Assembly (NCBI GenBank): GCA_003864495.1
Contig: ML133454.1
Span: 3,755,442 to 3,819,441, forward strand
Origin: Nemopilema nomurai
Lineage: Eukaryota > Cnidaria > Scyphozoa > Rhizostomeae > Rhizostomatidae
Length of the DNA stretch: 64,000 nt
Reading direction: 5' to 3'
Within the stretch, counting starts at the first letter, position 1, and every line of letters starts with the position of its first letter. Below, piece by piece: positions 38,401-50,400 of the stretch. A program made the position numbers and the translations under genes. The notes under the pieces are model-generated. The model worked only from the letters and a program-made list of their open reading frames with translations. It searched no databases and had not been told where the DNA came from.

Positions 38401-41400
38401 CCAAAGACATTATTTTCTTTTTTTTGTAAACTATACCTGTTATAGGTCATGTATTCTGTCATATCTGTTTTAGTAAATTTTGCAGCTGTCAGTTTGTTGG
38501 GAGAAGAAAAATGGTTGCGTCCTTAGAGCCAACAACACCCTTTTAGAGCACAATTGCTCCAAGTCGTGAAACATTGAACCAAGTACTAGATAAACTGTTA
38601 ATATTTTTTAAAGAGCATTTGCCACCCCTACTTGGAAATGAACTTTTTATTGGCATTAATTTTTCTTGTATCGCACCCTCGTTGGAAATTCTCGGCATAT
38701 CGTGATCAATGTAATTTTGGGTTTGCTAAATGTTACCCCATGTTTCTGTATTGCAACCTTTGTTTCTTGTCATCTCTCATATCAAGGATTTACTCCACTT
38801 AATCGATTCATCTTGCTCATTCGATGACCAACAAACAGCTCTCTCCGATCTATAACCCGGAAACTTTTATGTGTGGGCTGGCTTTAATTTAGCTGTAAAC
38901 CAAAACCATTTATACCTTCCAGCCAAAACTGCAGCAAGAAAAAGTGAAAGAGGAGAAGGGCAACGTGGAGGTGACGGTTCAAGGGGATACCAGAGGTATT
39001 GAAAAGCAGTTAATGTGACAGAAAGGCATTCTGCACCACTTTATCGTAACTCACATTTTTTTCCCTGTAGTTTGTAGAATGGGGCTTTAAAACGTCCTGT
39101 GGGAAGAATTCCTTTCTTTCGGGTATCCATTTTGAAGTATGCGATGCCTCGTGTTTCAGTCAAACCTGCAACTGTAGATCAACAGATATATATATATGTC
39201 CTATTATAAAGAACCACCCTATTTTTGATCCTTTTTCCAAAGCTTTAAACTGTACCTTTTTCTAAAGTTGATGTTGATGGTGCTGGTATTTGTACTGTCC
39301 ATCTGTAAATGCTGTCATATTGCCCAATCATATTGCCCATCATATTGCCCAATCGTATTGCCCAATCGTATTGCCCAATCGTATTGCCCAATCGTATTGC
39401 AATGTATGCCAATCGTATTGCCCAATCGTATTGCCCAATCGTATTGCCCAATCGTATTGCCCAATCGTATTGCCCAATCATATTGCCACGTAACCTTTCA
39501 AATGTTTTAGTCATAGCTGTTGCCAAAGCAACGCAAGGACACCAGACGAATGAGGCCATACCACAAGAAAAAGAACTTAACATTACACAACAAGAAGTCC
39601 CGAAAATTGGGTGAGCGCCTTTACGCGAACTGAATGCTTGTCAATTGCAATGCAACAAAAGTTTTATACTGTGGTCCATTGACACAGCAACTGCCAAGGT
39701 TTTTCAGTACAACGTCTTTTAGGTAACGCAAAATTCTGTTGGTAAGCTGATCACAAATTTGAAAATTGTATTCTTGTTCTTTCAGGGAAACCTTTTCTCT
39801 CTATGTTTGTCACGTGGATACAATTGATCGATTCTTTGCTCAAAGAAGTGATTCTGAAATCACGGATCTTTCAGAGAAAATCCAGTCACATTACGAAGTA
39901 TAGTTTTTACTAGTTTTTAATTGAGTAATTTTTTTAATTAATGTAAATCAATCAAAGTGGGAGTTAAACTTCAAAATGTTAGTCATTTTGTTGTAAGTGC
40001 CGCAATGTGTTCCAATATTATGTATTAAATATTATGTGTTTCATTGAAAGCTGTAAAATTTCTTTCTCTGACTCGGCCACACTACTTGAATTTTTCTCTA
40101 GGCAGTCCTCTTTTATTTTCAAAGCCTTTCACTGTTAGTTTTCATGACGAATTTTATTGCGTTGTCTTTTAGTCGAAAAGCAAGAGGTCAAAGTGGACGC
40201 CGAAAGTCGGAGGTGTATGCTGTGCCACTTACTTGGGACAGTGGTACAGGGCAAGGGTCATTTCGACAAAGACAACGGGACAGACGTGAGTGAATTTGGC
40301 TCTCATACAGCTTTAGAGACCCTGTTGCTAATGTCAACCGGTACTTTTTTGGTTTCATTGGTGGCCCTTTCCATTTGTCTGTTCTGTGCCACAGTTTTTT
40401 ACTTGTTATTCTTCAAGCAATGCTGAGAATTTGCGATTAATTAATGGAAAATCGATTTTAGAAATATCTATATATATCAAGCTTCAAGTCAAAGTTTGAT
40501 TATGGCCTTTATTAAGTAGGGGTTCCCGTAAATAGAGTCAAACCAAACCGACCTATACTTCAAATAAATTGGAAAAACATTTCCTGGATCATGGGTGCTA
40601 AAACATCTTTTTCAGGGCATCTGCAGCGACCAAACTAACATCTCAATCGGCCGGTCAGGTAAATCTTGTTGAAATGTTCACAACCTTTCAGTCTTGCTTG
40701 TTTTCAGAGCCACTGATTCAGCTTAAGAGATCGAAAGTCAAGAATGCTTGTATCTGAAGATCCTTCTTTAGAGTTATTCACTTTTATCATATAGTTTTGC
40801 AGAAAGCAGCGGTACACGATTGGATCTGTCCAGCGACATTGCCCCTAGAGTTTGTAACGGGGCCAGTTTTGGGGGGCTTTTAGATGGTTTGTAATAAGAA
40901 GGAATTACAAAATGAAGACAAAAGAAGAAAAATATAAAAATTCTAGAATTTCTTTCTCAAATTTAGAATACGCATGTTAATAACTGAGAACGAAAAATGC
41001 CTAAAGTGTTTGTTTGGCTTGAATATGGCTCAAGACCAGCTCTTAATATGTGCATTGGCAGAAGAGCACCAAACAACTTCACTTTAGGTGCATTTTCCTG
41101 TAGCTCATGTAGTGCATTTGCACTTGAGTCTCAGCTAGTGTCCTGCACAGTAAGACATAGTGAATACAGCTTGTGATGGCAATATTTCGATTCTGCCTTA
41201 AAGCAGACTTGGTATGTTTATGTGCTATTTGCAATTAGAGATGTTTGTCCTTCAAGGCATACACATTGAATACACAAAAATCATTGAACACATTTCTTTA
41301 GATAGAATTCAATATTTTCTATTTATGAATGCAGAAACTCTCCATGAGCAGAAAGGGCCAAGAATTATGAGAATAAAGTCAGTTGAATCGAATGGCCACA

Positions 41401-44400
41401 AGTACGGCTAACCAAAGCACCTCATCATTGTGCATTTCTTGTTCTTTGCAGAACGAAGCGAGTAATTGCGTTTACACAGTATTCTATCTAGACTTTGGGA
41501 ACTTGGAGACGGTTGGAGATGACGAAATCAGGAAACTGGAAACGGAGTTCTGTCATTTGCCTGCACAGGCTATACAATGTCGTCTTCGGGGTGTTGCATG
41601 GACGGGGGTATGTCCTTACCTGATTCCTCTGTTGTCATTACGCAACATACATTCTCCCAACGGGACAACTTTCCTAGGTTCAAATTGCTTTAGCGTAAGA
41701 ATCATCTATTCAAGGTTGATCGATTGATTGACTGATGGATTGATTGACTGGTTGATTGGTTGATTTGTTTGTTGACTGATAGATTGATTGGGACCAACCT
41801 GCCTTATCTTCATTTTCTGCTCCTCACATCCTCCCCATTGCACCATTACTTTTACTGCACCATCCCGCCCCATCTCGATGCCCCATTTCCCGCTTCTCCT
41901 TTGCCACCTCTGCCTTGGCACTTAGCTATTCTTTTTAAATAACCGTTGTGCCTATTTTTGGCATCTATTTGTCAAATTTGCTTATTTTAGGCCGAACAGG
42001 AATGGAGTTCAGAATCAATAGCGTTGTTTCGGGAGCTGACTGAGGATGTTCTCCTCAGAGCTAAAGTTGCAGACATGAGAGGTAGCATTGCATGCATTTC
42101 ACAGTGATGTTTTTCTCTAGGAACTGTTGTGCGATCACCTCCATTCTGTTCTGATCTTTTCATACGAGTCAAGAGTTCTGGTTAAAGGGGTTGCAATGAA
42201 TTTAGTGTTTGGTATCCTAACTCCTAACTGAAATTTAGGGGCGATTCCCAACAGCTACTTTTCAGATGATGCAAGGGTTACATGTAGCCCCGCCGTGTTG
42301 GGTTTTGAATCTGGAGTCAAGAATGGGGTTTTTAATTAGGCCAATGTTTATGGAAGCTCTTTTATTAATTCCTACTAACGGAGTGATGAGTGAGCCCCCC
42401 TGGCCTAAGACCTTTCCTTGTCTTGTTCAGACAATATCATCGTCATCGACCTAAGAACCCCAGAAGGCAAAAGTGTTGCCGATGCGCTGGCGGAGAAGGG
42501 CCTGGCCATATCGGAGCACAAACAGCGAACGGCATCATTACCTTTGCTGCCGATTGTGTCCACGGGGGTCTCGCCGGAGAAGGAGGAATCGCAACCAGAC
42601 GAAATATTGAGGTCAGTCTTTCTGATGTGTTTGTCGAAGGACTGTAGGAAAGGAAAGTGGTAAAGGGCTGTAGAGAGAAAGTGCGAGAGTTTATCACACT
42701 GCTAATGTTGGAAGTTGACCGTTTGGTATTGTGTTCCATACTAGAATTTGTTTCATCCATAGACTTTATCTTTTGTTCTAGCAATACGATGGTTTCTTTT
42801 AGCGAATTAACTTTTCTGGTGTGTATCATTTACTTAACGGTTTTCTCTAATGACAAACATTTCACAGTGACGAAAATGGCGGTACTTAGAGGAGGTTCAG
42901 ATTTTTAGACCAAAGGAACTCCTACCTTGGGAAAGTGTCCCAGAAATAGCATTCAAGGAAGCCGTGTCAATATGATCCGATCAGATTGCATTAAAAATGA
43001 TGAATTCATCTGCTTTTTTAATAAAATGCACATTTGAGTTTGACTTGAGTTTGGCAACAACACCGCATCTATTAAAAGGATCTGCTAAAACTTGATCAAG
43101 TGCAAACCTTTAGTCCTGATGTCCAGTCCAAACAAAGCTTGGCTCAACGAAGAGAATGAGGTCGTGTATATTCAGAGACGGTCGCGAACTCAATTTAATG
43201 TTTGTGAATTTCAGTCCAAAGCCATCGCTGTTGTATCGACTGAACAGTCTCACTTTGGATGAACAGGAGGACGCCGAGGGTGAGTGTACTCGGAAAGCGT
43301 TGGAAAAATCTAGGCCTAGGATCGCGCTTAAATTGGAATGCTATCTTTCTTCTTTTGCCAATGTACAAGGTTTCTCCTACGAAAACACCAATTCATGTTT
43401 TTATTTTGTGAAGTTTTTGATTTTCCTGTAATTTACATTCCGCATTTCGTTTGAACTCAGTGTAAGATATCTCATGTGATTCGGTGTCTCTTCGATAGCT
43501 GTATTTAGTTTTGTGTGAAGTCACACTAGCAGATTAAGTTAGGAACTAGTAACTAATAGGAATTATATTGACTCGGTGTTAGGAATTATTACTTGCCAAA
43601 AGACTCGCTTTTTAGGTATGACGTAAAGCGAACTAATTGCAGATAGAGATTGAGCCTTGAATGTTTTTACTTTAATCTTAAGTCAAAAGTTTCCTGCAAC
43701 ATAGAGGGATTTTTCGTAGGATGAAAGTATAGACATTTCATTTGTTTATCATCCTAGTTTATCTATTTTCAGACGACATATTTTGTTTGTGCAAGATAGA
43801 ATATTACTTGAATTTTGCAAGATTCAACTTTGAGTACAAATCAGGACATTCATTTTTATTTTGCTGCAATAGTGAAGCAAGTGGAGCTGCCAAAAGATGA
43901 CACATTCGACGTTCTTGTCACTGCAGTCAACTCACTCAATGAGATATCCGCTGTTTTGGTTGATGACCACTATCAGGTTAGTGGCCCTTTCATTTCCGAA
44001 CCATCCATGGAATGCAGGCCAACCTATGCTGTATAGAAGGCCTGGTAAATTCTCTCGCAAGCTCTTGTTAACATAAATCGTCACGAAGAAAGAGGCCAAA
44101 GCAATCTTGTCTCCAGAATTTATTTGCCCTTTGGATGTCGCGTTTTTGACCTGGTTCATTTGGTTGTAGGGTCGCCTGAAAGTCTTGGAAGCAGGCATGC
44201 AGATCTATTTCGACTCTGATCCATCAGGTTAGTTGTCGATTTGCATTTCATATTAGACAAAATGTGTTGTATGAGTGGATTAGTCTGAAGCAGCATGCAT
44301 GCGAGTACTTTTTAAAGTTTGTAAATAATTAGAAGGTTGGCGTAGAAGTAGAATAAGTATGTATGTTGCATATTGCGCGGCGTCTGTTGAATGTCCAATC

Positions 44401-47400
44401 CTTTATTTGCGGTAATCCCGCTAATTCTGGAACACGTATTCTTATCCAACTTGACTCGCTTTCAGATGAAAAGCTCGAAATTGAAATTGGGTGTGTTTAT
44501 GCTGCGTTCTTCGAAGAGGCCTGGTACCGAGTGAGAGTGACTGAGCTCTGGGAAGACAATGCGGAGATTCATTTTGTTGATCGCGGCGACATTGGGAAGG
44601 CGCAGATTTCGTGCATCAAGAAATTGCCCGCACAGTTCAAAGTGTTGCCGTTGCAGGTATTCGAGTTTTGCCAAACAGTTCACCTGTTTTATATTGTATT
44701 ATATATTACTACATAATATTGTATTTTATTATATTGTATATTATTACATTATATTGTATATTATTACATTATATTGTATTTTATTATATTATTTGATGTT
44801 GTATTATATATTATGCTATATAAGTATATATTATGTTTATTTTGTTTTATTAATCATGTTATATTATATTTTATTATAATGTATTATAGTATACTGAATT
44901 GTATTTTATTATATTTTATTGTATTACATTATGTTGTATTATATGATATTTTATTATATCATATTTTATTATATCATATTACATTATATCAAATTACATT
45001 ACATCATATTACATTATATCAAATTACACATCATATTACATTACATCATATTACATTATATCATATTACATATATCATAATTCATATTACATTATATCAA
45101 ATTACATTACATCATATTACATTATATCATATGCTATATAATATAATATAATATAATATAATATGCTATTACATTGTATATTACATTATATAATTCCTCG
45201 ATAGGCAATCGAATTGACCCTGGCTGAGCTGCCGGATAGTGACAACCAGAAACACATCCAAGTTCTGTGTGACGCCATTTTGGGAAAAGAATGCGTTGCT
45301 ATCGTCTATGATCGGTAAAGTTTAACCACTTTGTTTTTATAGGGAGCCAATTAAAGCTCGCTGCATATTACTCGTTTACTTCTTTTGGTTTTGTTTAGAA
45401 TGGCACTTGCACAACTGAATATTCTCCTTTTGCTTTACAGAGAGGAAGACGTGACTGTGGTGGAATTGTTGGAAGGCAGCTCTGAGGATGGCATCAGCGT
45501 CAATGTGAAGATAGCAACTGAACTGAATTTGAACGACGAGGAGATCTTCAAACAGACCCTACCCCCGGTAAATTATTCAGTGCACGTGACTTGTGTTGTG
45601 TTTGTGACGTGTCTTGACTTGATCGATGGCATATCATATTAAAAGATTATATAAGAAATCATTGTCACTATACTCCATATAAACACGGCCTTTGGGCATT
45701 CTGCAAGGGTAGAGAAATATTCCTTATTATTGTTTTTAGATTGGTGATGTTATGGATGGATTTGTCTCCAACATTTCCGAGTCTGGCGTTTTCAATGTCT
45801 CTCTCAATGGTCCAGGCATCCAGCAGCTGGACACGCTGAACGAAGAACTTCAAAAATACTACGCAAAGGTAGTTGCTAATTGCTAATACTGAATGTCAAT
45901 TGCTGGCGGATATTTATTCTATAGAGAGATTGTATTTTTTCTTTTTAAAGGCTTCAGGCTTCAATCCTTCCACGGCCAAAAAATATTGTGCAATTAAGTT
46001 TTTTTCTAAGAAATTTCCTACTTAAAGCGCAATTGAGGTGAGAGAATTCAGAATGATTATTTTGAATTCACAGAAACCAATTTTTACTTAGCATTTATTC
46101 GCCAAAAGTATTCTTTTTTGTTGCACGTGAAGGTTCTTTTTGGAAGTATGAAAATGCCAATTTTGTGTTAGCATGCGAACGGATATTTCACATTGTGCTG
46201 CACTGCACTGAGAAATGCTCTTTTCTGGCTTTCAGTAATGTATTATCTTGCCTGAATTATTCCACCAAATGACCTGGGAATGAGTTATTCGCTCTGTTTC
46301 TTGAGACCGGTGCAAGATGTGAAGGAGCTCTCCCCTGTAGTTGGCTCCTTCGTCCGTTGTGCTTTTATAGGGCATGAGTTCTCAATTTGTGACTCTTGGC
46401 TCAATTTTTCTGCAGGGATTGAAAGCAGCGGACTTCGTGAAGAGCCCAGAGACGGACCAGATCGTCTGCGTCAAACACAAAGAGGATGGGGTCTGGTGCA
46501 GAGCGTCCATAACATGCATCATGGCCCTTGAAAGAAGGTATTCTCGTCGTAACCAAGTAACAAGCTAACTTAGTCGATCGATGGCTTTATTTTCACTCGA
46601 TTGCCTTCTTAGAGTGTTAGACAGAAAGTGGATCAAAGCTGGTTAGTGCAGCTCATTTTGTTGTCATTCTGTAGAGGATGTGTTTTTGCGACTTGATTGT
46701 GGTTGTGGTCGACCTTAGTGTACGCATCAGCGGCAACACTAGCTCTATGTTTATGTCGTTCTAGGCTGAGGTCGAGTTTATGTCGTTCTAGGCTGAGGTC
46801 GAGTTTATGTCGTTCTAGGCTGAGGTCGAGTTTATGTCGTTCTAGGCTGAGGTCGAGTTTATGTCGTTCTAGGCTGAGGTCGAGTTTATGTCGTTCTAGG
46901 CTGAGGTCGAGTTTATGTCGTTCTAGGCTGAGGTCGAGTTTATGTCGTTCTAGGCTGAGGTCGAGTTTATGTCGTTCTAGGCTGAGGTCGAGTTTATTGA
47001 CTACGGAACCAGAAGCGTGATCAGCATCAGGGCGCTGCGGAAGATTCCGGAGACGCTGGAGGAGCTGCGAACCCACCCCCCTCAGGTAACGTCAAGACTA
47101 GCACGACTCTTTTCATGCCGTCGAACCTTCAGAGTCGGTGCCTTGAGCAGTTAGAGCGGGCTGGGATGGTGCTGCTAGCGTGATTTGCTAGTCGTTGATC
47201 GTCTTGTTCTTCCTTTTTATAAACGCCTTTAGCATGGACAAGTAGTCGAAATGGTAGTCAGATGCTTGACGAAAATTAATGCGACTTCCGATTCTGTGCT
47301 ATACTCGATGATGAAGACTAAGTCACTGAAATATCATCTAGAAGTTCGCTGTTTGTCCTTACGATGTTGTGTGACAAAAAAGACTAGTGGCTATCATGCT

Positions 47401-50400
47401 CAAAATTGTTTTTCAAACATTTCTTGGCTTAAATATCAATTGCCCCATTGATTCCGTTTTTGATCATTATCATATTTCAGACCGTTAGATGCCAACTTGC
47501 GGACTGCCCTGAAGAAGCTCACGTGAGTTGCGTTGCTTTTTAGAATGCTCGCTTGCTGGAGTAATCATTCTCGTACAGTCACCTATCGCGAGTGACGGTC
47601 AACTATTTGTTAAACGTAACCAGAAGATGAAAAATGACGTAAACTTCTTTTGAAATATTTGATGATCATCAGGTGTCTTAGTTTATGTCTGCAATGTGAC
47701 AATGTCATGAGAATTTTGTTCCTCACATCTTTTTCCGTTTTGTTATTTGATGAACCCGTCATTGGCGATGTTGGGTTCTGCATACACACTGTGTACTCCC
47801 ATTTCTTTTCAATTCGTGCAATTCTTCCGATAAATGGATGTTCTTACTGAGGCTTTTTCTCTTGCAAGGGCCTGTGGAAGGATGGATTGGCCGCGCGATT
47901 GCTTGCCGCTTGGAAGACGAAAACTGTCGTTATCAAGGTAACGGTTATTTTTCGTTGGATTGAAATATCTTGTTTCATTTTTTCACATGCATACTAAACG
48001 CCATTGATGAGAAGAAAGCTGATTTGATAAACCTATTCAGGTAGCCAAGCTGTTGATGTTTGAGAACTAAAGTTCTTGTTTTTGGTCGGGTCGACAGCGA
48101 TATTTATCGTGTTTGGCTGTTTTTTAAAAATCCTTTGGTCGATAAGGCAAAGCTGCTCTAATTTTGCATGCAAGTATAAAGGGCTTAAAATAGAAAAGTA
48201 AAAATAAATAAAAAGAAACAAAATAAAATAGAATAAAACAAGTTTCTTTTCAACAATACGTCAATTGTTCCAACATGCTCTAAACGTTTTTGGTCGTCAG
48301 CTTCGAAAATATTTTCCTCCATCAGCTTCGGGTGGCTTTGTTCGTTTCTCAATCCGTTTGCATAAGAGCATGCTCTACTTTGCTATATCATTCGTATCGA
48401 CTTGACTTTTTTGTATGGCAAGACTTGAATAGCGTTGCTCAACCGTTGGTTTTCAGCCTGTTAAAGAAGCCGATGATCATTCTTTGGCCTCGGTCCAACT
48501 TCTGCTATCTGACCCTATTGACGCTGCCAAGTTCACATCCATTGCTGAAGATGTTCGCGAGATTTGTTCGTCTTTAAGGTTTAAATGAAACCAATTTATT
48601 TGCTTGTATAATTCCTATTGATTCAACCGAATTGAAATTGATACAGAAACTGTTTTAGCATCTTCTTATTTTTGGAATTGATTCTAGAAAACCGCACTTA
48701 GAGTCTTCTTAACTCGCCGGCACCGCTGAAGTCATTTTGCTCTCTTTTGGAAGAATAGCTTTGACAACATCTATCGATATGCTCGATGTGTTATATTTGT
48801 TTCCATGCAGGAATGTGCACCCACCCCCTGGTGATAGGGATGACAAACAGACACAGCCGTCCGTCGAAACGAGTCCTCCAGCCCCCGTAGAGGCTGGCTT
48901 CGTGTCTGCGCAGCACCAAGATAATGGCAAGTCCGAGAATCCGCCAATTTCGAGTCAAATGTCCCATTCAAGTTCTGCCAGTGACACTCATCAAGATAGA
49001 CGGGGGTTCACTATTCGAAACGCTGTCGTTCCTTGCTTAGAGATCGAGGAATCTTTTGTTGCTGTTTATGTTTCCAACGTGCAAAGCCCATCGAACTTTC
49101 ACGTGAGCGAATTTCATTCTGTACTCCACCTGTAACGCAATCGCTATTTCGAAGTTTCTGGATTCGAGGTTGTTCTATTGGTCACCTCTCTGGCAACAGT
49201 GCATTTGAATGACGTGTTAATAAGGGGTCAGGTTTAATACTTGAATGACATCAAATGATGTTGCTGATGTTGTTGTTGTTAATATTTTCGTGCACCGTTG
49301 CTCGATGCCCTTTAGGTCACCTGCTAAGGTGCATGCATGTGTACATTTCTTTTGGGCTCTCTAGAACCCTCGCTCTTGATCCGTGCTGTTAAAGGATTCC
49401 CTCAAACGTGGTTTTACGTTTATCATTAAATTTCAGTTTTTGCTCCACAAAAATTTGTCGATATTCGCTGACATGATGGAAGAGCTGCAGAAGCATTACA
49501 AGGTATGTTCTCTTTGGGTCCTCACTAGGTATGTTCTTTTCCGATCCTTACAAAGTATGTTCTCTTCGGGTCCTTACTAGGTATGTTCTCTTTGGGTCCT
49601 TACAAGGTATGTTCTCTTTGGGTCCTTACTAGGTATGTTCTTTTCCGATCCTTACACGGTATGTTCTCTTTGGGTCCTTACACAAGGTATGTTCTCTTCC
49701 GATCCTTACTAGGTATGTTCTCTTCGGGTCCTTACACAAGGTATGTTCTCTTCCGATCCTTACTAGGTATGTTCTCTTCGGGTCCTTACACAAGGTATGT
49801 TCTCTTCCGATCCTTACTAGGTATGTTCTCTTCGGGTCCTTACTAGGTATGTTCTCTTCGGGTCCTTACACAAGGTATGTTCTCTTCCGATCCTTACTAG
49901 GTATGTTCTCTTCGGGTCCTTACTAGGTATGTTCTCTTCGGGTCCTTACTAGGTATGTTCTCTTCGGGTCCTTACACAAGGTATGTTCTCTTCCGATCCT
50001 TACTAGGTATGTTCTCTTCGGGTCCTTACACAAGGTATGTTCTCTTCCGATCCTTACTAGGTATGTTCTCTTCGGGTCCTTACTAGGTATGTTCTCTTCG
50101 GGTCCTTACTAGGTATGTTCTCTTCGGGTCCTTACACAAGGTATGTTCTCTTCCGATCCTTACTAGGTATGTTCTCTTCGGGTCCTTACTAGGTATGTTC
50201 TCTTCGGGTCCTTACTAGGTATGTTCTCTTCGGGTCCTTACTAGGTATGTTCTCTTTGGGTCCTTACAAAGTATGTTCTCTTCGGGTCCTTACACAAGGT
50301 ATGTTCTCTTCCGATCCTTACTAGGTATGTTCTCTTCGGGTCCTTACTAGGTATGTTCTCTTTGGGTCCTTACAAAGTATGTTCTCTTCGGGTCCTTACA

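Noticed and set aside
44559..45151. ORFs rich in Tyr, Ile and Leu in the AT-rich array
   Set aside because: Translation of an AT-rich repeat; no coding signal.
46535..46541. Donor AGAAG|GTATTC for TDRD7-like exon 21
   Set aside because: It would leave phase 2, incompatible with exon 22. The donor CAA|GTAACA at 46557 gives phase 0 and the right Tudor spacing.
46633..47076. ORFs of LDLSLERHK or RSRLRSSLC repeats
   Set aside because: Products of the 27-bp array read in frames other than that of the Tudor exon; the Tudor frame has a TAG in every copy before the last.
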